Shown here: positions 50,574 through 58,958 of the stretch, in pieces
Position numbering within the stretch: the first letter of the stretch is position 1
Layout of the letters: each line of letters begins with the position of its first letter
NCBI GenBank assembly: GCA_023434665.1
Contig: JAEYSM010000009.1
Location: forward strand, 62,001 to 126,000
Source: Bacteroidota bacterium
GTDB taxonomy: Bacteria; Bacteroidota; Bacteroidia; Bacteroidales; Lentimicrobiaceae
Direction: 5' to 3'
Length of the DNA: 64,000 bases
Notes under the pieces: generated by a model
What the model was told of the DNA's origin: nothing
Databases searched by the model: none
Seen by the model: only the letters and a program-made list of their open reading frames with translations
Made by a program: the position numbers and the translations under genes

Positions 50574-52188
50574 AATACTCAATCCATATAGAGGGAAAGA
50601 GAGGTTATTCACTTTCACTTTTATTTTGACTGTTGCCTCCTTTGCTGTATTGTATGGACTAACCTCATTGGTTCCGCATTCTCTTTTCAAAACCCATGCC
50701 CTGGATCTTGGGATGTTCAACCATGCTATTTATTCATACGCTCATCTGAAGCCAAATTACTTTACTCTTGACATTTCAGGCGCCGCTATTCCTTATCTGG
50801 GAGATCATTTTTCTCCGATAACAATGTTGTATGCCCCCTTTTATTACGTATTTGGAAGTTATACATTACTAATAATTCAAATTTTAGCCATTTTATTTGG
50901 AGGAATTGGAATTTTTAAATATGCCCGTTTCAAAAATTACAGTAACTGGATCAGCTTACTCTTTATGATCCATTTCCTCATATTATGGCCAATCTTCTCT
51001 GCATTATCCTTCGATTTCCATAATAATGTTGTCGCCGCCATGCTGGTCCCATGGCTTATCCTCTTTTTCGAAAAAGGTAATCTTAAATACACTCTTACCT
51101 TTTTTATTCTTATTTTGATTTCCAAAGAAAATATGTCATTATGGCTCGCTTTTATTTTCCTTGGACTTCTCTTGCGCGAAAAGAATCATTATACCGGTTT
51201 AAGCAGAAAAACTGCAATAATACTGGCCGTTACCTCCCTGATCTATTTTGTAGTAGTGGTTAGTATCATTATGCCTGCTTATTCAAAGGGTTTAGGAACA
51301 AATCAATTAGGCCGCTATGACCATTTGGGTGGATCATTAGAAAATATAGTGATCGGCTTTTTCGAAAATCCTAAATATTATTTTACTCTCTTATTCGAAG
51401 ACACACTCGATTCGAATGCAACAGGAATTAAAAGTGGCTTCTGGTATTCATTCCTTATTGCTGGTGGGTTTGCTGTTATTTACCGACCAAAGTATATGAT
51501 AATGATAGCCCCGATCATAGCTCAAAAAATGTTTTCCCAAAGTCATTCTCTTTGGGGAACCGGCGGTCAATATTCCATTGAAATAGTTCCTATTATTAGC
51601 CTGGCTTTAGTATCGTTGCTTTTAAGCACCAGAAAGAATTACATCAGAGCAGTTGTCCTGGTGATTGTAATCATACTTGGAAGACCAAGTTTTAGTGCAT
51701 TCAGGGCTGAACATTATAAGTCTGATATGAATATCTCTCAGTTAAAAGAAGACCTTAAAGTTATTCCATCAAAAGCGGTTATTTCTGTTAGCTCTGATCT
51801 TTCTCCTCATTTGTTTAGAAGAGATAAGATTTATCATTACCCAATTATTAAAAATGCAGAGTACATTGCTCTTCTCAAAAACAGAAGTACTTACCCTTTA
51901 CGAAAAGTAGATTTTGAAAAAAAAATAGAAAACCTTAAGAATGATCCTTCAGCTACCATATTGGTTGATAACAGTGATATGATCATTTTTAAAGTTATCC
52001 CTGATGACAGAACGTCATCCTACGATCCCGATTACCTTGAAAAAATAGAAGCTTTTGAAAAAAAGATCAGAGGATCTGAAGAAATGATGAAAGTGATGAG
52101 AGAAAAAGCAATCAGGCATAACCATCCACTTGACACTGTAATTCGTCATGATGCCATTTGGTTGTACAACAATGAAAAAAGTAAGTGA
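50557..52188 (+). CDS. DUF2079 family membrane protein
   Basis: 543 residues; the ATG at 50557 (MLNKSKILNPYRG) overlaps the end of the preceding gene and is preferred to the one at 50530. About nine to ten membrane segments. The DUF2079 marks are the loop DLGMFNHAIYSY and YLGDHFSPITMLYAPFYYVF with the conserved Asp-His, and the ALSFDFHNNVVAA motif. DUF2079 proteins are predicted GT-C-fold enzymes without a known substrate. The C-terminal 40 residues (from I504) carry the tail that is shared with two neighbours. The next gene starts within a few bases. Confidence 0.8.
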   Translation: MLNKSKILNPYRGKERLFTFTFILTVASFAVLYGLTSLVPHSLFKTHALDLGMFNHAIYSYAHLKPNYFTLDISGAAIPYLGDHFSPITMLYAPFYYVFGSYTLLIIQILAILFGGIGIFKYARFKNYSNWISLLFMIHFLILWPIFSALSFDFHNNVVAAMLVPWLILFFEKGNLKYTLTFFILILISKENMSLWLAFIFLGLLLREKNHYTGLSRKTAIILAVTSLIYFVVVVSIIMPAYSKGLGTNQLGRYDHLGGSLENIVIGFFENPKYYFTLLFEDTLDSNATGIKSGFWYSFLIAGGFAVIYRPKYMIMIAPIIAQKMFSQSHSLWGTGGQYSIEIVPIISLALVSLLLSTRKNYIRAVVLVIVIILGRPSFSAFRAEHYKSDMNISQLKEDLKVIPSKAVISVSSDLSPHLFRRDKIYHYPIIKNAEYIALLKNRSTYPLRKVDFEKKIENLKNDPSATILVDNSDMIIFKVIPDDRTSSYDPDYLEKIEAFEKKIRGSEEMMKVMREKAIRHNHPLDTVIRHDAIWLYNNEKSK

Positions 52189-52193
52189 TAGCC

Positions 52194-53885
52194 ATGCAAC
52201 TAAGTGATAAATCGGGCCTTGTAAGAAAGTTGCTCATATACACTGCTTTGTTGGCAATTCCTTCTTTTCTTATTTTCTCTTCGTTAAATAGAATCGAACA
52301 AAGAGAGGATATCTGGTATGGTGGGGGATATGATCCATCCTATGCCTATCTATATAATTCCTTAAATATGGCAACTTTCAGGTTGTCGGGGCATATAGAT
52401 CATCCCGGGACACCTATGCAGGTTATAGGTGGTGTTGTCCTTAGGATTGCATACACAATCAATCCCTTCGGAGGTGATTCAATAACCGATGCTGTTATAT
52501 CACAGCCTGAATTTTATCTTAATATACTCAATAAGTCAGTGGCCTGGATGAGCGTAATTACTTTAATCGTCTTAGGATTATTCATTTTCAGATTTACAAA
52601 AAACATTTGGTACGCAATACTCATACAAACTACTCCCCTTTTTTCAGAAATACTGCTTTATAATGGATTTTTAAGGATCTCACAGGAAGTGGTATTGATG
52701 ATTGGTTCGATTACATTTGGTGCATTTTGCTTGTTCTGGCTTTTTCGGCAAGATCAAAAACCACCAAAATTTTTTTCTGATGGATTTGGAATTATAACTG
52801 GTTTTGGATTAGCCTCAAAGATTATTTTCCTCCCATTGATGCTCATTCCTATGATTATTTCCGGCGGCAAGAAAAATCGTATCAGATATTTAAAAGCAAG
52901 CATACTAAGTTTTATATTTTTTACTATACCAATAATACCTGCTTACCACTCAATGGTATGGTGGATAGTCAGACTCTTCAGTCACTCTGGTATATATGGA
53001 TCAGGAGATACAACAATCATCAATACTACTACCTACTTTGCTGATCTAAAATCGATGATAATAGGAGAACCCTTACTATTAATTACCTTCTTACTGACAT
53101 TTATTTTCCTCATGGTACTTCTTATTGGAAAGATCACAGTAAAATATAAAGTAAGGGCCTTATCTCACGTAGATAGCAATAAATCATTCCTACTCTTGCT
53201 GGCGATTTTTATAACCCAGGCAATTGGATTTATTGTTACAGCCAAACATCCAAAGACTTCCTACCTAATGCCATACTTATGTTTGTCCTCAGTTTCTATA
53301 ATTGTGATGTTACATGTTTTCAGTGGATTGTTTAAAAAAGAGTTGGTCAGGCATTCAATCACTGCGATAATTGTTGTAACAATATCCGCCATTTCTTTTA
53401 TCAGAACTAAGCCACCACTTAAAACCATGTTTACAAATAACAATAACCAGGTATTTGAAACAGCATGGCAGGTTGCCCGGGAATTTGATAATTCATCGTT
53501 TAATGATTCCAGACATGCAGTTATTGGGATTAATCCCGGCCCTTCTCCAATAGCAGCACACTTTTTTGCTAATGCATACAGCAGGATGCGTTACGCTGAT
53601 CAATTAACCACTTACTATCCACATTATTATATTTTCGACACTTATAGTGAACGTTTGGTTAACTGGTACAATAAACCAGTAACCTGGACATACCTGACAA
53701 TTAAATATGGCAGTAACATCAGCATTATTGGAGATTACGGTATGAGTGATTATATCTCGAAGAGCATTAAGAGTGAAACAAAATCTACAGCAAAAAATAT
53801 TGCATCCCCGCTGGAATTAGAGGAACTCTGGTCTCACCAACATTTGGTTGCTGTTTGGAGAGTTAAGCCAACATCCTTAAATTAG
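52194..53885 (+). CDS. Polytopic membrane protein of unknown function
   Basis: About 563 residues from the ATG at 52194 (MQLSDKSGLVRKLL); a GTG at 52185 overlapping the previous stop is the other choice. About ten membrane segments. The first external loop has EQREDIWYGGGYDPSYAYLY and HIDHPGTPMQVIGG; an acidic first loop like this is found in GT-C type enzymes, but the family is not known to me by name. The C-terminal part (residues 425-563) is a soluble domain rich in aromatic residues. It lacks the tail motif of its two upstream neighbours. Very likely it is part of the same glycan operon. Confidence 0.65.
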   Translation: MQLSDKSGLVRKLLIYTALLAIPSFLIFSSLNRIEQREDIWYGGGYDPSYAYLYNSLNMATFRLSGHIDHPGTPMQVIGGVVLRIAYTINPFGGDSITDAVISQPEFYLNILNKSVAWMSVITLIVLGLFIFRFTKNIWYAILIQTTPLFSEILLYNGFLRISQEVVLMIGSITFGAFCLFWLFRQDQKPPKFFSDGFGIITGFGLASKIIFLPLMLIPMIISGGKKNRIRYLKASILSFIFFTIPIIPAYHSMVWWIVRLFSHSGIYGSGDTTIINTTTYFADLKSMIIGEPLLLITFLLTFIFLMVLLIGKITVKYKVRALSHVDSNKSFLLLLAIFITQAIGFIVTAKHPKTSYLMPYLCLSSVSIIVMLHVFSGLFKKELVRHSITAIIVVTISAISFIRTKPPLKTMFTNNNNQVFETAWQVAREFDNSSFNDSRHAVIGINPGPSPIAAHFFANAYSRMRYADQLTTYYPHYYIFDTYSERLVNWYNKPVTWTYLTIKYGSNISIIGDYGMSDYISKSIKSETKSTAKNIASPLELEELWSHQHLVAVWRVKPTSLN

Positions 53886-53909
53886 AGCCTTTATAACAAC
53901 TTTCTCATC

Positions 53910-55352
53910 ATGTCAGAAAAAGACATTCAAACACATGCCCATAAAGAAACTGTAGCATCTCTTGACCGGATAGCTCCCAAAAGAGATCTATATATCAGAA
54001 GGAGCCGCCATTACTATAATGATCTTAAAAGATTCTATCAATTTAATATTCCTGAAGGATCAAAGGTGCTGGAAATTGGATGTGGGACTGGCTTTCTACT
54101 AAATTCGGTTAATCCGTCCTATGGAGTGGGCATCGACATTTCTCCGGTAATGATTGAGATTGCACGTAAAAACTATCCTCATCTGATCTTTGAAACCCAA
54201 GATGCTGCTAATCTGTCATTGTCTGACATTTTCGACTATATAATAATCTCCGACACGCTTGGCTATCTGGAAGATATTCAAAAGGTATTTAGTTCTTTAA
54301 AGCATGTAACAGGACCTGATACCAGGATAATTATTAATTATCACAACTTTCTGTGGGAGCCTTTCCTTGTAATGGCTCAAAAGCTTAAACTAAAAATGCC
54401 CCACAAAAGGTTAAACTGGCTCAGCAGATCGGATGTGCTAAATCTTCTGGCGCTGGAGGGATTCGACGTTATAAAAACCGGGAAAAGATATTTACTACCA
54501 CTTTATATTCCTGTTATTTCATGGTTTTTTAATAAGTATCTTGCTCATTTACCACTAATAAATAGTCTTTGTCTTATAGGGTACCTGATTGCCCGGCTAC
54601 CTCGCAATATGACGGACGATAACAAAGGCCTTACCGTAAGTGTGATAGTTCCTGCCCGAAATGAAGAAGGAAATATAGAAGATGCAATAAAGCGAATTCC
54701 CGAAATGGGTAGTAACACTGAAATCATATTTGTTGAAGGAGGTTCCACCGATGACACTCTTAAAGAAATAAAGCGTGTTTGTGAGCAATGGTCTGAAAAA
54801 AGAGATGTTAAGTTTTATGTTCAAAAGGGCAAAGGAAAAGGAGATGCAGTTAGACTCGGGTTTGAGCGAGCAAGTGGTGACATACTGATGATTCTGGATG
54901 CTGATCTTACCGTCCCACCCGAAGATCTTTCTAAATTTTTCAATGCTATTGCTACGGGCAAAGGTGAATATATAAACGGCTCACGCCTGGTTTATCCTAT
55001 GGAGGATGAGGCAATGAGAACCTTAAACATCATGGGAAATAAATTTTTCTCAGTTATGTTCTCATGGCTACTCAATCAAAGAATTAAAGATACTTTATGC
55101 GGTACAAAAGTAATTTCAGCCGAAAATTACAAGAAACTGATAGCCAATCGTTCATACTTTGGCAATTTTGATCCATTTGGTGATTTCGACCTCATCTTTG
55201 GTTCAGCAAAACTTAATTTAAAACTGATCGAGGTTCCGATAAGATATAAGGCAAGAAAGTATGGAGAAACCAATATTTCGCGTTTTTCGCATGGTTGGTT
55301 GCTACTTAAAATGGTATTTTATGCCATGAATAAAATTAAATTCGTCTATTAA
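53910..55352 (+). CDS. Methyltransferase - family 2 glycosyltransferase fusion
   Basis: A 480-residue two-domain protein. Residues about 1-205 form a class I SAM-dependent methyltransferase (VLEIGCGTGFLLNSV, VGIDISPVMIEIARKNYP, IIISDTLGYLEDIQKVF). Residues about 242-480 are a GT2 enzyme (TVSVIVPARNEEGNIEDAIK, FVEGGSTDDTL, KGKGDAVRLGFERASGD, the ILDADLTVP acidic motif, DTLCGTKVISAENYKK), of the dolichyl-phosphate-type glycosyltransferase class. In between are two hydrophobic segments (YIPVISWFFNKYLAHLPLIN). The GT2 domain may make the lipid-linked sugar used by the GT-C-like membrane proteins upstream. Whether the methyltransferase acts on the same product is unknown. Confidence 0.85.
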   Translation: MSEKDIQTHAHKETVASLDRIAPKRDLYIRRSRHYYNDLKRFYQFNIPEGSKVLEIGCGTGFLLNSVNPSYGVGIDISPVMIEIARKNYPHLIFETQDAANLSLSDIFDYIIISDTLGYLEDIQKVFSSLKHVTGPDTRIIINYHNFLWEPFLVMAQKLKLKMPHKRLNWLSRSDVLNLLALEGFDVIKTGKRYLLPLYIPVISWFFNKYLAHLPLINSLCLIGYLIARLPRNMTDDNKGLTVSVIVPARNEEGNIEDAIKRIPEMGSNTEIIFVEGGSTDDTLKEIKRVCEQWSEKRDVKFYVQKGKGKGDAVRLGFERASGDILMILDADLTVPPEDLSKFFNAIATGKGEYINGSRLVYPMEDEAMRTLNIMGNKFFSVMFSWLLNQRIKDTLCGTKVISAENYKKLIANRSYFGNFDPFGDFDLIFGSAKLNLKLIEVPIRYKARKYGETNISRFSHGWLLLKMVFYAMNKIKFVY

Positions 55353-55456
55353 CAACTCCTACCAGTCTTTGATCAATAAGCTTGAATTCTTGCTTTTACA
55401 TTATGATGGCCATCGCACTGACTTCAGTAGTATGCCTTAAGGCAAAAAGGAATCTT

Positions 55457-57358
55457 CTAATACGCTCTTTCGTTTCTTCCTTCAATATAATTAATGAAAG
55501 ATTTATTAACCACTTTATTACCTCCAGGAGTTGGATAGTTTCCTGTAAAGTACCAATCACCTGTGTGCCCCGGTATGGCCTGGTGTAAATCTTCAATAGT
55601 CTGAAAAATAATCTGAACTTCAGCTTTACAATCGTGAGGTTTTACAAGCTCTGAAATCTTAGCGGAAATCTGAGTAGCGGTAAATGGTCGATAAATTTCT
55701 TTAACATGATTAACTACTTGTTCTTTAGGCAGTTCCTCTTGTTCTTTACATTTTTGATAGACTTCATTTATAATATGAGTCTTATTGGTCTCCTTTAACA
55801 GTTCGATGGCTGCGTTGAATGCAATAAAATCTCCAAGTTTTGCCATATCAATTCCATAGCAATCAGGATATCTTATTTGAGGTGCTGAAGATGCAATTAC
55901 AATTTTTTTGGGTCCTAAACGATCTAGTATCCTGATGATACTTTTCCGTAAAGTAGTTCCTCTGACTATCGAATCATCCAAAACTACAAGATTATCAACA
56001 CCAGTATTGATTATACCATAAGTTACATCATACACGTGTGCAACCAAATCATCCCGGGCATTATCCTGAGTAATAAAGGTTCGCAGTTTGATATCCTTAA
56101 CTGCCACTTTTTCAATCCGTGGTTTGAAGTTTAATATTTCTTCTATTAATGCAGGAGTTAGATTGGCTGATTCTTTAAGTAACTGGTCTTTTTTAATTTT
56201 ATCGCAAAATACATCTAACTCTTTCATTAAACCATAAAATGCCGTAGCTGCAGTATTTGGAATATATGAGAAAACTGTATTTTTTATTTCGTGATTAACC
56301 GCTTCTAATATGGCAGGGGTTAACGCTTTTCCCAATTGTTTTCTTTCTTTATAAATATCAACATCGGTCCCCCGGCTGAAATATATCCTTTCAAACGAAC
56401 AGGATTTCTTCTCGCCTGCATCCAGCACATTGTGTTTTTCTACTTTGCCGCTTTTTCGGATGATCAGCGCTTGTCCGGGTTCTATTTCCTTAACTTTGTT
56501 AAAGTGAATATTTAATGCGGTTTGAATGACAGGCCTTTCAGAAGCTACAACAACCACTTCATCATCCTGATAATAAAAAGCAGGTCTTATACCCATTGGA
56601 TCGCGAAAAACAAAAGCATCACCATGCCCAAACATCCCTGCTATTGCATATCCACCATCCCAACTGGATGAAGCACTACGTAGGATTCCGGCCACATCCA
56701 GATTATCGGCTATTAAAGGAGTAATGTCAACTTTATTATAGCCTTCAGCTTTATAATGAGCATAAAGTCTCTCATTTTCCTCATCGAGAAAATGACCTAT
56801 TTTCTCAAGGATTGTAATTGTATCTGATGTTTGAACCGGATACTGTCCAAGACTGACAAGTCTGTTAAAAAGTTCATCAACATTTGTCATGTTAAAATTT
56901 CCTGCAAGCAACAGATTTCTGGTCATCCAGTTATTGGCACGATGAACAGGATGAAGATACTGAACTCCATTATGTCCGAATGTTCCATAACGCAAGTGAC
57001 CTAAAAATAATTCGCCTGCAAAACCAGTCTTCAGCTTTAAATCATAAAGGTCGTTTATAAGTCCGGGGTATTCTTTTCTGTATTCATTAATTTCAGAATA
57101 GGCTGTCCTGAAAATATCGGCTATTGGAGTATTTGAATTAGACCTGTGCCTGCTAATATATTTCTGTCCTGGAATCGGATTTAACTTAATGCAGGCAATT
57201 CCTGCACCATCTTGTCCCCGGTTATGCTGTTTCTCCATTAGCAGATGAAGCTTATTTAAGCCCCAGGTGCTTGTATGATATTTTGCCTGATAATGCTCAA
57301 GAGGTTTTAACAACCTGACCATAGCAATACCACATTCATGTTTAATCTGCTCGCTCAT
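55457..57358 (-). CDS. purF: Amidophosphoribosyltransferase (PurF family)
   Basis: A 633-residue enzyme of the first step of purine synthesis, PRPP plus glutamine to phosphoribosylamine. The N-terminal glutamine amidohydrolase domain has its likely nucleophile at Cys9 (HECGIAMVRL), implying removal of an eight-residue propeptide; RGQDGAG, GHLRYGT and GNFNM are seen. The PRPP site is NLVVLDDSIVRGTTLRKSI, followed by SAPQIRYPDCYGIDM. It is about 130-160 residues longer than classical PurF because of an insert (residues 330-450) and a C-terminal extension. A promoter with a short hairpin in the leader lies upstream. Confidence 0.88.
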   Translation of the reverse strand: MSEQIKHECGIAMVRLLKPLEHYQAKYHTSTWGLNKLHLLMEKQHNRGQDGAGIACIKLNPIPGQKYISRHRSNSNTPIADIFRTAYSEINEYRKEYPGLINDLYDLKLKTGFAGELFLGHLRYGTFGHNGVQYLHPVHRANNWMTRNLLLAGNFNMTNVDELFNRLVSLGQYPVQTSDTITILEKIGHFLDEENERLYAHYKAEGYNKVDITPLIADNLDVAGILRSASSSWDGGYAIAGMFGHGDAFVFRDPMGIRPAFYYQDDEVVVVASERPVIQTALNIHFNKVKEIEPGQALIIRKSGKVEKHNVLDAGEKKSCSFERIYFSRGTDVDIYKERKQLGKALTPAILEAVNHEIKNTVFSYIPNTAATAFYGLMKELDVFCDKIKKDQLLKESANLTPALIEEILNFKPRIEKVAVKDIKLRTFITQDNARDDLVAHVYDVTYGIINTGVDNLVVLDDSIVRGTTLRKSIIRILDRLGPKKIVIASSAPQIRYPDCYGIDMAKLGDFIAFNAAIELLKETNKTHIINEVYQKCKEQEELPKEQVVNHVKEIYRPFTATQISAKISELVKPHDCKAEVQIIFQTIEDLHQAIPGHTGDWYFTGNYPTPGGNKVVNKSFINYIEGRNERAY

Positions 57359-57436
57359 ATTTGCCCCTGATTATATAAGTATATATTTCTGCTATATTTG
57401 CTAAAGTTTCCTGGTTAAAAAAACCAGAAAAGAAGT

Positions 57437-57444
57437 GCAAAAGT
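57437..57444 (-). promoter_or_regulatory. -7 box of purF
   Basis: TACTTTTG on the minus strand is an exact -7 match, giving a leader of about 70 bases. The leader contains the small inverted repeat CTGGTT/AACCAG; it has no recognisable purine riboswitch. Confidence 0.45.
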
Positions 57445-57511
57445 AATCATTTTCACGGGAATACAGTTCACACTTATTGGAATGTTATTAATCTGATTAA
57501 CAGAATGTTGC

Positions 57512-57967
57512 ATGGAAAATGTTAAGGTTAGATACGCATTAGTAGAAGATCAGGCTTTTATTGTAGAAAGTCAATTAAAGATGGCAATGGAGACTGAAAG
57601 CCTTGTTCTTGAAAAACTTACAGTAACTCTTGGTGTTCAATCAGTCTTTGATGATCCATTGAAAGGATTCTATATTGTTGGTGAAATAAATGGTATTGTG
57701 GTATCCTGCCTTATGATAACACCAGAATGGAGTGATTGGCGCAACAACTGGATGTGGTGGATACAATCAGTATATGTAGTTCCAGAGATGAGAAAGTCAG
57801 GAATTTTCAACTTAATGTACAACTTTATCAAAGAATTAGTTTTAAATAACCCGGATGTTGCTGGAATCCGCCTTTATGTAGATAATACCAATCTTCGGGC
57901 ACGGGAAGTATATAATCGAATTGGAATGAGTGATGAACATTATCGTTTATTTGAATGGATGAAATGA
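57512..57967 (+). CDS. GNAT family N-acetyltransferase
   Basis: A 151-residue acetyltransferase. The acetyl-CoA-binding region is WIQSVYVVPEMRKSGIFNLM (the R/Q-x-x-G-x-G/A site reads RKSGIF, with Phe where Gly/Ala is usual) followed by AGIRLYVDNTNLRAREVYNR and the final aromatic FEWMK. The substrate is unknown. It is a single gene that diverges from purF, with 153 bases between. Confidence 0.8.
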   Translation: MENVKVRYALVEDQAFIVESQLKMAMETESLVLEKLTVTLGVQSVFDDPLKGFYIVGEINGIVVSCLMITPEWSDWRNNWMWWIQSVYVVPEMRKSGIFNLMYNFIKELVLNNPDVAGIRLYVDNTNLRAREVYNRIGMSDEHYRLFEWMK

Positions 57968-58120
57968 TTTGAAACATTTTTTACATTATAGATGCAATTG
58001 GTCTATATTCACATCCATTTGATTACAACATAGATTATTGATCCACAACAATAGATTAAAAATCCAAATTCATGGAATTCTGAAAATTACAGTAATATTA
58101 ACTTAGAAACCCAACTCCCA

Positions 58121-58900
58121 ATGAGAACAACTTTATCTTTTCTTTTAATACTTATGGGTCTTTCGATTTATGCTCAACCCGGATATCATAATCGAAACTG
58201 CCGCACCGCTATGCCTGAAAACATGTTCAGACAAAGACATAAGGCTATAATGGCAGCAAGGTCAGAAAATCAAAGAGCTGAACTCGCAAAAATACTGGCC
58301 CTTGATGAGTGTCTCAATTCTGCTCAAATAAAAGCCGTAGCCGATATACTCAAGAATGACTTCCATAAACTAGAATTTGCAAAAGAAGCATACAGAAATA
58401 CAGTCGATAAAGAAAATTTTTATGATGTTTTTGATTCATTTACACATTTTTCGACTGCCTTCATTTTGTATGATTTCATTCAGGAATTAAGGGCTACTGA
58501 ATACCCGATTGATTATCTCCCTCCTAGTCAATATGAGGATCAAAACAATAACGGTGGATATCATCCTCATGGTGGAAATTATAATCAGGTTCCCGGTCAA
58601 GGTCCATGCCGTATATCTCAGAAAGAATTGTCAAACATGTTACAAACGATCAGAAATGAAAGTTTCGATAATACCAAGCTAACTCTCACAAAAAACATCC
58701 TGCGTTCTAATCCATGCTTCAGGACCGAGCAGGTTAAAGAAATAATTGCTTTGTTTTCATTCGATGACAGTAAGCTAGAGATAGCCAAGTATGCATATGA
58801 CTATACATATGACCAGGGCAATTATTATATGATTGCAGACTCCTTTTCGTTCAGTTCATCAAAAGAAGAACTAATGAAATTTCTACAATCCAAGAATTGA
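58121..58900 (+). CDS. Secreted protein with two DUF4476-like domains
   Basis: A 259-residue exported protein (signal MRTTLSFLLILMGLSIYAQ). It holds two similar helical modules: residues about 35-128 with KLEFAKEAYRNTVDKENFYD and a C-terminal copy at 165-258 with KLEIAKYAYDYTYDQGNYYM, linked by a Gly/Asn/His-rich loop (YEDQNNNGGYHPHGGNYNQV). The module (about 90 residues) matches DUF4476 in Bacteroidetes periplasmic proteins. Function unknown. The unusual feature is the duplication; each copy ends in a YxxxDSFxxFS motif. Confidence 0.75.
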   Translation: MRTTLSFLLILMGLSIYAQPGYHNRNCRTAMPENMFRQRHKAIMAARSENQRAELAKILALDECLNSAQIKAVADILKNDFHKLEFAKEAYRNTVDKENFYDVFDSFTHFSTAFILYDFIQELRATEYPIDYLPPSQYEDQNNNGGYHPHGGNYNQVPGQGPCRISQKELSNMLQTIRNESFDNTKLTLTKNILRSNPCFRTEQVKEIIALFSFDDSKLEIAKYAYDYTYDQGNYYMIADSFSFSSSKEELMKFLQSKN

Positions 58901-58958
58901 TTTGTTTGTTTGATTCAATAAACAAATAAGTCGGATCGTTTTCCTTATACTTTCTTAA

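Noticed and set aside
55353..55456. Possible small gene between the GT2 fusion and purF
   Set aside because: A frame starting at 55382 runs into purF antisense and shows no start signals or family likeness.
57359..57436. Purine riboswitch in the purF leader
   Set aside because: Only a 6-bp inverted repeat is seen; the loop sequences of a purine aptamer are missing.
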